Positions 12,401-27,400 of a DNA stretch of 64,000 nt are shown here, piece after piece (position 1 is the first letter of the stretch; each line of letters starts with the position of its first letter). The translations under genes were made by a program, and so were the position numbers. This DNA comes from Diadema setosum (lineage: Eukaryota; Echinodermata; Echinoidea; Diadematoida; Diadematidae). The DNA is taken from contig NC_092698.1 of NCBI RefSeq assembly GCF_964275005.1, positions 21,589,309-21,653,308 of the forward strand, in the 5' to 3' direction. Below the pieces are notes generated by a model. That model made no database searches. It was given only the letters and a program-made list of their open reading frames with translations, and was not told where the DNA came from.

Positions 12401-15400
12401 TCAGGATCATGACAGATTTAGTATCGCGGGTAATATCAACTTAAAATCCACAAAATTCTTTCAATTTGAAGACTTACCAATTAAGTTGAAGTCTTGAAAA
12501 CAGGCTTCGGGCAACGTTTGGTTCTGCCAATAGTCCCTTTCTGTTCGAATTGATGACTGAATGTGACTCGGTCGAGAGGACCTTGGGAGAGCTACATACA
12601 CTGTTACTACGGCCAGCGCATACGCACACATCACATGCGAACAAATTTCAAATCCACGAACGGATAAGATGTTTGTGTGCGCATGCGCTGGCCGTCAATT
12701 CAGTGTAGCTCTCCCAAGGTCCTCTCGACCGAGTCACATTCAGTCATCAATTCGAACAGAAAGGGACTATTGGCAGAACCAAACGTTGCCCGAAGCCTGT
12801 TTCCAAGACTTTAACTTAATTGGTAAGTCTTCAAATTGAAGAATTTTGTGGATTTTAAGTTGATATTTACCTGCGATACTAAATCTGTCATGATCCTGTA
12901 GCTACAATGCGAAGCCCCATTTAGCTATGCGTATGGGGCTGCTGGTCGCAGTTAGCTACTCAGTATGCGTATGGGGCTGCACGCTGCTGGTCGCAGTTAT
13001 CATGCAATAATGGTTTCGTACAATACGTGTACTACCTCGCCGCCGTACGGCGGCGGCTCTGGTACGAAACCATCATTGCATGATTACTAAGACATGAGAG
13101 CACTTTGGGGCGAGTAAGTCTCACAGTGTTAGTTATATGAAAGGTACTTTAACCTGAAACACAAACTAAGACAAGGAAATTCAGGGAAACTTTTGAGGTA
13201 ATACCAAAACTTTATATTATCTTTAAGTTGAAGTGATCATTAATCTAATGAGGCATTATCCCTCACGTTTCATGTCGCATCACAATTGCACATAATTGTA
13301 TACTATTAACAGTAAATAAAACCATAATTAGCATTCCAACTATTATAATTTCAAAACTTTCCCATGATACAGAAATGCCTCTTTGAAAACCATGATGAGA
13401 GAAAAATCCCTGCATTTTGACCAAATATAACACTAGCACCAACCAATCAACAGCCATTGATATTACCCATTAAAAGTCTATCTCTCTCAAACATGTGCAG
13501 ATACACACACACACACACCCTTCACACATAAACCACTCACACACACACACACAAACATACACACACATAAACTCTCTCTCTCTCTCCATCTTTACCTTCT
13601 TCCTTCCCTTCCTCTCTTCCCTCTCTCCCCACTGTAAAACCACAAACATTGGTGGCATGAAACTTTCGTAAATAGGAGGAGGCGCCTTTTTTCGCACTAT
13701 GAAACTATGCCACATCACCATTGGCATTTACTGCATTGTGCAGACAAAAACTTTCACACACATTTTAGTTTCACAAATCTTGGCTTCTCGCCAAATTTGT
13801 AAAAGTTTCATGTACTTGAAAATTTTTGTTTTTTAAGCATTTACCTGTACCTTCGTCTTTACTTCTCTTCATCCGTCTATTCCTCTTTTTTCCCTCCCCA
13901 CCCTCCTCTCCCTTCTTGTCATCCATTCCCCCCTTTCCATCGATGGATCCGTAACATGAAATACTTGTATCTGCACGCTAAGCCAAACATAAGACCTATC
14001 CAAAAGCATAACCCTATCCCTAATCCTATCCTCCCATCAAACTAAACCGAAACCTAGAAGCTAAACAAAAACTAAACCGTAAGTCCTTGGAGAAAATAAG
14101 ACCAGAGCAATTGTCGCAGGAGCAAATAGTGTGTCACCCCACCAACACACGCACACACAAACACACTCACTTAACATACACACATACACACATACTCACC
14201 ACCAGGGCAGCGTCATTGTCACCGTCAGCCTGCAGGAGTTGGACCAGCTGGTGCTGGCAGGAGTCCAGCTCGGACTTGGCCAGGTAGAGACGGGCCAGCT
14301 CCAGCATGGCCTTGCCGTCGTGGCTGGAGTAGACCAGGGCCTCCTTGTAGAACTTGATGGCCTTGTCGAGGTCGCGCTGCGAGGTGCACTGCTCCGCCAT
14401 CTGGGAGCAGATGCTGCATTTATCATTAGTGGGATAACACAGGTTAATCATGTAGCATTCATGCTGAAAAGTCATGATGTATACACTGAATTCTTTACAC
14501 CATGGCACTTTTTTTTCCAATTCTTAATGAACATAACATGATTAAAAAAATAAAAATGAGAACATACTTCATACACAGTTTCTTGTTGGTTATCATTTAC
14601 AATGGTAAGCAAATATCATCAACAGCAAATTTCACACAGTCACTTCACAAATCTGTGTTCTCTTGAGACATCAAATTATATTCATTTCATTGGCAGAATT
14701 CTTAACCCATTGAGGATTGGCTGATTTTGCTACAACCCGCATTTTCCATAGACACTTGCCCAAGTATACTCTGGACTCGTCCTCAGTGGGTAAAGGATTC
14801 AAAATGTACCAGTATAAGCAAAGGGACGACAGCGTGCCTTCATAATTCATGGTTACAGTGGCAAATTGATACACAAAAAGTGAGCCACAGAAGATCTTTG
14901 GGAAAGCATATATTGACCACTAACTGTCACGCTGCAGGCCTTGGTCCAAGCATTCACATCTCTGGCTCAGGGAGGTTATGCCTACATTGCCACGGGTGTC
15001 ATTTTTTGAATAAAGTGAATACAGATTGTCCCCATTCACATGTCACCATGGTCTGGCTCCACTCATCAATACTGTACCCCAAAGGAGGGAACATAAAAAA
15101 AGAAGAACTTTAACCAAGTGAATCCAAGAAGCCATTCACTGGAGCACCATCAAACCATTCAATATATTGCACTACAATTATAATTGATCGTAAACAAATT
15201 AAAATGTTCTCACCAGTACGCACAACAGAGATTCTCACAACTTACCCTGTGGCCAGTTCTTTCTGTTCGGGGACATTATCCGGCTGCTCAACTTGCACTC
15301 TCTTGAGTACCCTGAATATAGAGAAAAACAATCACAGACACAAGACTTACAGTATGATAATGTCCATTCTAAACATTAAGAGCTGCTGGTATTCAAAATG

Positions 15401-18400
15401 TTACAAAGCATATCAACCAAGATGGCTATACTATTCTAGAGCTACATCTCTGAAAGGCAAGTAAAAAGTGAGAAACCAAGATACCTGGAATATGCTATAT
15501 GTTTATAAGTGATAGAAATAAATCACACCCTTTTGAATGCTTTTACAGTGCACTCCTGTTACAATGAACACAGTGTTAATGAAAATTATCATTACAAGGA
15601 AGTAAAAAATTCAGGTCCCAAAATCATCATCAATATCTTTATATCGTTAAGTATTCAGCGACAGCAAAATTTTAATATAATGACAGAAAACTGCTGATGC
15701 TGAGGACTTCGTTTTAACGAGAAGTGCACTGTAATGTACAAATTATACATGAAATCTCACACATGGCTGCATTACGGTACTGTTCATTCATTCGCTGGCA
15801 GTTAAAGGACGGGTAAGTGCTTGGTACATTTGCCATGGCTACCACCTCTGTTGTCCCACCAGAGCGACCATCCATCCTTGGCCCTGTCCAGCTTACCTGG
15901 CCTGTGTGTCCCTGGCCTTGGTGAGTGCCAACATGGCGTCCTCCATCTTGTTCCCTTTCCTGTGAACTTTGGCTAGCAGCAGAAGGAGCTTGGCGTCGTC
16001 CATCAGCACAGACAGCTCATTGGCTGGTAACATCAAATTTCAGAGAGGAGAATGGACCAAAAAAAGAGAAAGATATTGAAGCAAGGAGCTCTCTATCTTA
16101 AGCTTTCCTGCTCAACAGGTGAAGATTCAAAGATTTTGCAATATATAGACCTTTACATATCAAAAAGTAAAAATATTTGTACAAATATACATAAATATGA
16201 ATTTCAAAATACGGAACCTTGAGAGAAATAGTGCATACCAGTACCAGGTTTGTCAACATTTGCTGATCTTAAAATATACTGATGTATGGTCGATAAATTT
16301 GATATGTAAGAGGGAAAAATATATTTCTGTTTAGAGAAGGAAAAATTGCACAAAACTACGCATGGAATATCATATGTCAGGAAAAACAACAACATATTTT
16401 CCATTAGAAAAAACACACATGTTCTCATTTTTTATGAAAAACAAACTAAATATCTTAAAAGACATATACATTGACAACTCTGGCATATTCAAACCGTCTC
16501 ATCTTCTCTATTTCTTCATTGATTACTGTATGTTACAACTGCTTTCTTCAACTCCTCCCCCCCCCCCCCCACTCCTTCTCTTTCTTACTCTGTGTTGGTT
16601 GTTAGTATGTTAGATGTCTTTCAGTGTTTACATAGCCCTGATGCATTTTGATGTACTGTCATCTTTCAGAACATCTGAGTTGAATAACCATAAAGAAACC
16701 TGCCTACCTATCTACCTACCTTTAAGTCTGTATTATGAACAATTCAATCTGTTTGTAGCTACACATTGTACATCATTATAAATCATAACATCATCATGCA
16801 ATCAGATTACTATCTTATGACAATATATCACAACGCTATAATGAGACATTTACTTCAAACTTACATGGCTCATGCTCCAAGGCCATCTTTAAAGTTTTCT
16901 CTGCCTTCTCATAGTGCCTCAGCTTGAGGAGCAGCTCCCCTAGATCATGGCGGAGGAAGCTCTGGCCTCCAGTCTTCAAGGCCGCCTCATAGTAATTGAT
17001 GGCCTGTGGAGATAATGTGACAAACAATGTACATACATCAAGGCTGCCTCATAGTAATTGATGGCCTGTAGAGATAATGTAACATACAATGTAGGGTTGG
17101 GGGTACCACCTATCATCCCTAAGGATCTGCAGCTTGTTTATTCTAAAAATATAACACAAATTCGCCTAATTCTTACCTGAAATATGCCATAAATACTGCA
17201 GTTTTGAATGTCGTGACCGTCTCGTTAATTATGAATCTCCGTTTTAAAATAGCGCAATTTTAGTGCGTGGGTTCCATTTTCTTCGCGCAGCTAAAAAGGG
17301 TACCTTGCGATCGGCACCCCCTCCCCTCCATAGGTATACACGTGAATTTCACAGCATAGGTAATACACGTGAATTTCACCGCATATAGGTAATACACGTG
17401 AATTTCACAGCCATGCGTCGTTACTGAGCGGATGTGTAATTTTTAGCTTGGTTTGTTTGAGTTTGATTTTCGTTTCTTCGTTTTTATTGTCTTTATAGCT
17501 AATGACACTTAATCCCGCGTGTACCTTTTCGTTCTATACGCAAACAGCCATGATACGTTGGGTGCCGAATGGAAGGTGCCCTGCCGATAGGTGGTGCCCC
17601 AACCATACATACATCAAGGCACCCCTACACTTCATATCATACATCTATGTTAACGGCACTTCTTTCACAAATGCACTTAGGATATATACCCCTCTCTGGA
17701 AGGGCAACATTTATCCAATTTGCCATGAATATGATATTTGTGACCCTGCACCACAAAACAAACAAAAAGTCGCCAGACATCGATTTTTAGTTAAGGGCAG
17801 ATTCTGAAAGAACAGACTCTAAGCTTTAAAATGATGTATAACTCAATTCAAATGGATTCTCCTAACCTATATAAATACTGGAAAGAAAGCACACTCTGGA
17901 AAGTGTGAACTGAGAAAAGAGGCTCTGAAGTACAGGGTCTATTCAAGTGCTTAATCTTTACTAAGCTGTGATACCTGTGCCATGAATGGGACAAAAACAA
18001 GATGTTAACCACCGTAGCACCAACAATTAAGGGATTATCAAATTAAGCTTAAATTGAGCATGGTCTATTATCACATTCTGACCATGATAAATGTCAACTT
18101 TCAGAGCAGATGCATCATTCTTTCAAAAGTTATTAGAGTTGAAAGTGAAGAGGGTGCAAAGGATTTTCAAGAAATGAAAGGGGCCTCTAAGAAAAACCTG
18201 ATCACAATACTCTACCAAAAAAGGGTTGTAGAAAAACTGCTGAAAACCCACTTTCCCATTCAATTTATGATCCCAAACTCAAGAATAATGTAGAAGAATA
18301 CCTCTTTCAGAAAATATGGAAAACTAAAAATTGACTCGGTTCACCCATTTCACCTTTCTTGAGTCCTCACGTAAAATCAAGGGGTGTGACTTTTTGTTTG

Positions 18401-21400
18401 TTTTGTGATGCACGGTCATGATTTCATTTTTTAAATCCTGAAATATAGCTAACTAGAAATGTCGCTTTGGCGACTGGTATGCCTCCGCCATAATGCATGA
18501 TTTTCCCAATAGGTCTAGATAGTACATGTGGACACTGTGTGATTACATTTTCACAAAATTGGCAAAATATTGGAATGACAAGTTTGTCACAAATGTGTTG
18601 AATGTTTACCTTCCTTGACCTAGGTTTAATTGGATGAATAAGAGAGCATGTATCTAGGGATTTAAGGACTTTAACTTGACTTTGACCCATTCATACATTT
18701 AGACATTGAGTAATTTTCAAGGTACAGGTGTGGAGAAAAAGTGAAATTTCTGAATTGAATAGTAAATTGTTACCATTTTCATCTGGCCCTTGACCCTAAA
18801 ATTCGTAAGATAATTACTTTCAGGTAGAACACGCATAATATGTACTAAGTTTCAAGGTAACTTGAGCCACTTCTGAGATATGGAGGAAAAAGTTAGTTCA
18901 GCACTTTCACTTGATCTTTGACCTTTTGACCTTTGAGGCAAAAAGAGAAAAAAAAAAACTTTCCAGAGAATTTCTATTAGGTTACACATGCATACACCAA
19001 GTGTAAAAAAATAACCCTGCTGGCATTGCATAAATATGAGGGTAATAGTAAAATTTTGAAGTCTTGCACTTGACCTTTGACCCCTGACCTTTGACTCCAT
19101 GAACCCTACATTCTCTAGATAATCACTTCCAGTCAGTACATGTATATACTATGTTCCATGAAGATACCTTGAACAATTTTCCAAGGTACGGAGAAAAAAA
19201 AGGAGTTTTAATATTTTTACTTGACCTTTTGACCTTTGACCTTTGACCTCATGACCCAAACTTTCACCAGAGAATCTTAATTGGGTAATACATGTATACA
19301 CTAAGTTTCAAGAAAATCTCTTCAAGCATTCAATAGATATGGTGGAAATAGTGAAATTTTATGTATTTGACCCTGACCTTTTGACCTTTGACCTTTGACC
19401 TCATGACCCAAACTTTCACCAGAGAATCTTAATTGGGTAATACATGTATACACTAAGTTTCAAGAAAATATCTTCAGGCATTCAATAGATATGGTGGAAA
19501 TAGTGAAATTTTATGTATTTGACCTTGACCTTTTGACCTTTGACCTTGAGCATGTGCACCCAAAAGTTGATAGGCACAACTTCACCCCCTAATACACATA
19601 CATGCCAAGTTTCATTAGGATACCTCAACAGGTTTCGATAGTTACCTTGTCCACAAAATTCATTACGGACGGACGGAAGGACGGACGGACGGAAGGACGG
19701 ACGGACGGACGGACGGACGGACGGACGGACAACCCGAAAACATAATGCCTCCGGCACCACTTCGTGGCGGAGGCATAATAAAAATATGGGTACTATTGCC
19801 AGAGTACCACTGAGTTACAATGCCCAATCAATCAGAGTGGCCTCTCAAAAGAAAACAAAAATATTCCACTTTTTTTTAAAGACTTGAACTTGGACTAATT
19901 AACACTAACATCCACAAAGAGTCTTGACTTGAAGCTGAGGTGGAATATCACTGTCAATACCAACTATGTATCAAACACAGAGGGTTTCCTTCAAGTCATA
20001 CAACAGACTATTATTCTTGATCGACAGCACACCATATCATTTCCATTGTACATTGGGCACAGATCACCATCAAGCCGGAGAAAAGAGAAACCTCTCTCAC
20101 CCGTCCGTACTGGTGCGTCTTCACGAGCCCCTGGCCGATCTTGCTGGCGAGGGCGCTATCACGGGGGCTCTTCTTCAGCGCCTTCTCGTAGACCTCGATC
20201 GCCTTCTCTGGCTCCTGGATGCTCATGTAGGCATCGCCGAGCAGGATGGACGTCTGCGAGCTGGGGTACTTCTCTGCAAGCTCTCTGGAAGATTCAAGAA
20301 CTCAACTGCTTGAATCATATCTCTCACAGAGTTTCAGGAATATAAAATTTCATACATTTCTTACAGTTCTTACAGGATCTGACTGTTGAATGGGAGCTCC
20401 AGCTACGTGTTTCATAGAAGAAGAGATGTGCATATAGCAACTTCAGTGCCTCTGTTTCATGGTCAGAGACTACTGTAAAACATATTTTCGCGGCATGAAA
20501 TTTTCGCGAATTGGGGCCAACGGCCTTTTTCATGGCATGAAATTTTCGCGAGTTGCCTCTGACATTGAATGCATATAGTGTAGACAAGAACTTTCACAGG
20601 CATTTTAATTTCGCGAATCTTGGCTCTCGCACACAGTAAATAAAACACTCTCTCCATCTTCACTCGTTGAGTTAAAAAATGCACGCAGTAGAAAGTCTCA
20701 TGTTGCATCTTTTAACTTTTGAAGTGTAAGAATAACAACACAGAAATTACACTTCAGAGGAATGAGCGTAAAAGTGGTCAAATGTCTATGTTTGGCAATC
20801 CAAATACATAATTTCATTCTAAAACTTGGGTGATGCATTTTGTATGCCCTGTAAAAAATTGCTTAAACAACACTGCTATGATCAGAGTTTCTACATGTTT
20901 GTGCCAGTGTTAATCCTAGTACATCATTCAGTATTGCCATTACAGTAAAGTAATTGAGTAGCAACATCAGGACATACGTATGCCAACAAGTTCAGAGTAA
21001 AAAAAACAACAACAACAAACCAACAACTATGTAGTCAAATAAACAGACTGACCTGTAGCAGCTGGCATAGAGTCGCTTGTCCTTCCGGTGATTCAAGTAG
21101 ATCTCTGCCATCTTTTCTCTAGCTTTCACAAAGTAGCTGTAGAGCAATAAACAACAACAAGTAGTCAATGAGTTGACTGATGATTTACCACAGAGAATTT
21201 ATTTGACACCATGAAAATGTGAACATTCACTGAAACATCTGGGCATACACATATACACTATTGTAAACACGATTGTAAATAGTTCATAATTTGGCACATA
21301 ATGTGCCAATTGGGTAAAAAGAAATTGAGTAAAGAGACTAATAGAGGCTGGCAAAGTTTAGTTGCACGATAATGGCCATACAACTGGTATGTCACTGCAA

Positions 21401-24400
21401 AGTCTCTGAGCTTTTGCTGTTCCTCAGGACACATTTTACTGATGATGATGATCCACAGCATTTGTGTATAGTGCCAGATATCTGTTATAGAAACATTCAA
21501 AAGCGATTAATGGGCATGGGCAGTTAATTCAATCAGACTACCCATGTTATCAAGGCTTTAAACAAACAGTTAAAAAAAAATAATTTAACTGACACTGACA
21601 AGCGACCAACTTTGTTGAGACCCCATCCCCCACTGACCTCTGCTCAGGGGTGATGTTTCTCAGCATGCCCAGGGCCTGCTCCACATCTCCCCGGGCCAGG
21701 GAGAGGTCGGCGTTGGCGATGGTGATGCGGATCTCCTCTGGGGTGCCCCCGAATTCGTTGATGGCGTCTTGCATGACTTTCGCTGCTTCATGCTATTAGG
21801 AAAAAGAAGGGGAATCAAAATAAAGAGAAATTAAGCATAATGTATTTCTTTAACTCACGACACTGGGTTTATAAGGAAGTAGTGATGCACACTGCATCAG
21901 GATGCGGTAACTTCCCGCTCTCCTTTTCTTAGAAAAAAAAATGTTGGAAATATGTGCCTCACTTGTCAAACATGGCAAACCACCACACAAAGGCCTCTTA
22001 TAAATTGTACCATCTGACTGCTTTTCACAACTTGACATGACATGTGAGAAACCGATGCAGCAAACATACAGATCCTAGCAGCGACTCATGCCAGGATTCT
22101 CATGCCAGGATTTTTCTGTATTAGTTTCAGTTCTACACAGTGCAGAACTTAACTGCTGACATAACATCCCCGACGGTATTAAAGGCTGCAAGACTTCTCT
22201 GCTACCACCTTGCAGATAACATAGTGTTCTCGGTGTCGAAGTAAGCAATGTTCAGGATTCCTACAGTAGCTGTACAAGCTGAAGCCAGGTCAAAGCAATA
22301 GACTGGATATGCTTGGTATGTCTACATTACTTTGAAGTCAAATCACATATTAATAATTACCTTGCACATATTAGAACACCACAGTTGAAGAAATCTTGCT
22401 TTTCTGCCAGATTATATACACATACATTTCTTTTTTTCTGATACGGGTCAAGATACAGAATATCAATTTTCCTTTTGAAACCTTGCAGACTGTAGAAATT
22501 TCCAATCCAGATATGACAAATCGTGAAAATGGAGACTGCCGCTGCATCCATCTAGACTCACCTGAGCTCCTGTCTCCCGGTATGCCTCAGCTAGCTCCAG
22601 GAAGACCGACACACGGTCAGTTGTTGAGATGGGTCCGCCCTTCATTCGTCTGGATGCAGACACAGCTGTCATATCACAGAAACGAAGGAGAAGAAGAGTT
22701 GAACATTTTTGAGGGCTACTAAGTTTTATGGCTTGCTTATAAGAATGTATTGCACGAAAGTATTAGTAGTTCATGCTGTCGCACGATCACTTTCCCCACA
22801 ATGGTCAACTTTCGTTTTCTTCATTGTAATCTCACAAAGGTACTTCTGCGTATAAGGAAGTATTGGGCACAATGCTCAAAATCCATTTAAAGTGCAACTC
22901 TCTGTTGTGCCCCATATCCACACATCATCTGAAATACACTCCTATGTTGTCCCTGCAGTGACAAGGCCTCGTACCTCAAAAATGATGAATTTTTAGGACA
23001 GGAGAAAAGCTTCTTCATTTTTGCGACATTTTTGCGAAATAATATCAATGGGAAATAATGCAGAAGCACTGTTTAGGATTATATTATTAATGACTATAAT
23101 GTTTTAAAACTTAAATCAGTACTGTATTTGATTCTAAAAATTGAGTTAGGAGATTTTTTTAATATACAACATATGTCAATTGAGATAAAAGTGCTTGTCA
23201 CCCCAGGGGGGTGTTTCATAAAGCTGTTCGTAAAGTTACGAACAACTTACGAGCGACTGGTGATCAGTTGTGATGTGCTATACTTATCAGAATTTCCATA
23301 ATTCAGCACAAGAACAGATCACCAGTCGCTCGTAAGTCATTCGTAACTTTACGAACAGGTATATGAAACAGGGCCCAGGGATAACATCCTCATGTTCTCA
23401 CACACACACAAGAAGGCCCCACATCCTTATCCTCACCTCTCTTCTTCACCCCAGGGAGGGCCATGGCCGCCTGCAGCGTCTTGCAGCACTCCTCCATCTC
23501 CCCCATCTTCTTCTGGGTGCGGGCCTTGATCAGGTGGTACAGTGGCATCTCGCGCACCTAGAAACCGTTCGGTACAAATGGGAGAGCATCAATGAGAAGG
23601 CATGGGTAGGGCGGCAAATGCCTTCCCGGACTATCATATCACAGGAGCGCAGTGCAAATCATTCCTTGCTAAGGTTGCATCTCTAACATTGGGTGGTTTC
23701 AGTACAAATCTAACAGCATCAATGAGAAAGAATGGATAGAGTGGCCAATGCCTATCTGGACTATCATATCACAGCAACGAGGTGAAAATTACACCCTGCC
23801 GAGGCTCAGTTTATCATTTACTCATCTATATATCCTGCATTCATAGATACAAAACTTCCTGTGCAAACGTGTTTGACACAAACACATATGACACAATGAG
23901 AAATTGTGTCCTTTTTCTACCAAATGTCTTTTGATGTTTTACTCCCCTAATAATTTCTTTAACCTTGGCTAGCAAATTGTGATGTGTTAGTGCCCCGTCT
24001 GTGTTTTATTCTGAGCTAACTAGAGCTAATGAATATTCTTTAAACATTGCAACCTTTCTTATCAGCCATACATGGAACTTGTGTGGCCTAACTAGTTTGG
24101 AAATGCACAGCACTGCATCCACAATGAATACTCATCAAGGAGCCACTGGCTTGTGGTTTATCTGATTGCAACAGGCAGTGACAATTATTTCTCAAACAAT
24201 TTCTGCCTTTGTTTATTGCTTGTGATCACACCTCACAACTTGCCACTGCAAACCCTAGCCCCTTAAGCTTGCTTCATGGTAGTGCCAGACAGGTCCACAC
24301 TGCAAAATCCCTGGCACAAAATGGGCATGCAAACACAGAGCAGGCTGAAAGACTCTATTGGTGGGACTAAGAGAGCCACTACCCATACACTTGCCCTTGG

Positions 24401-27400
24401 TGCAAACTGAGTGAGCGCTACTGAACGGAAACTCACCTCAAAGTTGTAGCTGAGGCCGACCTCAAGAGACTGAGAGGATTGCTGGTAGTTCCCTTGATGC
24501 ATGTAGATCTGGAAAGCAACAAGAACAGGATTTATAAAATCTTTATTCATTGGAAAACAAGGCAAAATATATTAAATACATGGTACAGATTTGTAGGTGG
24601 TACATCATATAAAAGTGTAGCTGCTTCAAAAAAACATTCATTGTTGGCAACCTTTCATTTACTTGAAAAATTCCATTACAAAGAGAATGCTATTCTTGAG
24701 TAAACACTAAGTCTCATCGTAAGATGTCAACAAGGAACACAGACAATCAAGTCATAGTTTTGATATCCATCTACCTAACCATCAAACTATGCCTCCATAG
24801 ACCTATCTACCCATCTATCTATTTATCTATCTATGTATCCATTTTCTCTCAATTCATGTATTAACTTGATCTAGCTGTCTTTACATACACATAAGTGGAC
24901 ACACAGACAGAAAAAGGACGAATGTTATGATAATCACACCTATTTGTTTGTTTCATCGAGTTCTGTATTTCACTTCTGTAGACCACAAACTTACATTACA
25001 AATTTAAAAAGAACAAGCACACAAGTACAAACATGGAAAAACTTGTAGAAATAATACATTCAGCCACAGGTAAATTGGGTACAGTCATGTAGGCAAGTAA
25101 ACAAGGGCTCCGTTTTATGAAGAGTTATCACTGATTATATAGTTGATTTCTATAATAAGTCTACGGCAGCCTGTGTGTTAAGGAAATTTATAATCGATTA
25201 TACCTTTTGATAAAACGGGGCCAAGGAATGATAATGATAATTTAATATTGAAAAGAGAAGAAACCTGCTTAGTTTTTCAACGGAGAAATGAAACCAAAAA
25301 CTCCATTGCTCCATTCAGCACTGGGGGACTAACCTGTGCCATGAGTAGATGGGCATCGGAGTACTCTGGGTTACGGTCCAGGCAGTGCTGGAGACTGGCC
25401 TGGGCCTGTTCCACCTGGCCTAGGAGGAACTTGACCCTGGCCTGCAGGTAGTAGCCCTCCAGTAGGCCTGGCACCGCCTTGCACACGGGGTCCAACACGG
25501 CGTTGCAGCGGGCGAGAGCAGGATCGGCCGGCTGGCCTGGAGACTGGGGCTGCATGTAGCAAGAGTGTCACATGTTTGATCATTACCACAGTGGCTTTTT
25601 GTCACACTACACACTACTGTAAAACCAAATATTTGCACGAGTATGAAACTTTCACAAATTTTTGCAAAGAGCCAAGATTCATAAAAGTAAATGCGATTGA
25701 AAAGTTTTGTCTACACAATGCAATGAATGTCAGTGGCGATTTGTTAAAGTTTCATGCTCCCCAAAATGCGGTCCACTCCAATTCACAGAAGTTTTATGTC
25801 ATGAATATTTCTGGTTTTACCGTAATTTAGTAACTGCTCACTGGAACACTTAGTTTGTTCAACCAGCTTGCTAAAAGCAATTACGACATTCATTGCATTT
25901 GGACAGTACAACGTTATACCTGCTTTTATTCTCGAAAGGGAATGGTCAGCAAGAAATTATTAAAAGCAATCTCTATCATTTTATTTAGTATTTATAAATT
26001 ATGAACAGTGTCAAGATTGCCAATTACTTTTTTCCCCTTTGTGCTGCTACAAATGGATAAATAATATATGAAATGTTCCATGTCATCTTTTTTTTTTTTA
26101 AACTAGTCAACAACTTCAGAATTACTCAGATGATTCAGTAATTATTCAACATTTACATATAATCCAAAGATTTTGAGTAGATCAGAATTCCACTTTACTG
26201 CTTATTGCTTTAAAGCACTAAAGATATGCTACGTACACGTATGTGTGAATTTGCTTTCATACAAAAGTCAATTTATCTCATCCAATTTCAGGAAGAGCCA
26301 AATAAAATGGTGAAAAAAAAAATCATTCATTTCAGAAATGTAAATTAGACTTACTTCTGTAGGGGCAAAGAGGAGGTACTCCTTAACCATCTCCACCAGG
26401 AAATCTGGGTTCATCTGAGTGAAGTAGTCGCTACCCAGGGGAAGCCCCTTCAGGGACTGGAAGTGGACGGTGCTGGCCTCGTTCAAGAGTCCCAGCGATG
26501 TCTCGGCGGACTTGTTGCGCTTCCTGGACAGGAGGGCGCGCAGAAACAGGATGTCCTGGGGCAGAGAGTTGGGAGACGAGAGTGGTTTTACCTCCAGAGT
26601 TTCAAAACATTTGGATCATGCAGAATTTAACAAAAGCCAATGTCTCATCCTTTGTTCTGTATGTGAAAAGTCACTCCATGTTTTGAGTTGATTTTGACAA
26701 CACGGCAGAATCTAACAAACAGAATGGCTGAAGTTTCACTGATTTTAGACATCTAACAAGAAACTTACAGAGTTATAACCCTTATCATGTATTAGCTTAA
26801 AAGTGAGATCAGAAGAAACAAACATGTCAAATGAGATCAGATGACAATGTCTTTGAAAGTTTCTCACTCATTTGTTATATCTTCACTACAATTTCTTCCT
26901 ATAACTTCAAACAAAAAATGGATCATAGCCTTTGCATCAAATTTTTGCAGAGTTGCAATTTAGTAATTGAGACTTCTAAAGGAAGACGACTGTAGTCTCT
27001 GAATCATTACTTAAAAAAAAAAGATTTTGACAAATCATTTTTCACATATACCAATGGGAGCTTTGTGCATTTAAGACAAGATCACCTCACTTTATTTGCA
27101 TACATGGTAGTAACGAATACCATTGGCTGGAGTTCTAAAATTCCTAACTCTCTTTCATCATGTTGTTTTCAAATGAAATTTCTATTGTTCTGTGTGCTTG
27201 ACTTTACTTAATCTATTGAAGTCATTGAGTGACATTTCACTTTCATTCCCAGCCAGACACCGGAGTTTTATCGCAAAATGAGCTAAATCCATTCTTGTTA
27301 AAGTTGAGATATTTGTGATTAAAGTTGCTAAAAAGCAAAGAAAATAATAAGAAAATACAGGATATTCAGGATATTCTTAATCATAACTTCTAGAATATTT

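Noticed and set aside
14131..14541. Plus-strand 136-codon ORF over TTC21B exon 23
   Set aside because: Antisense shadow of a GC-rich exon; the minus-strand frame matches IFT139.
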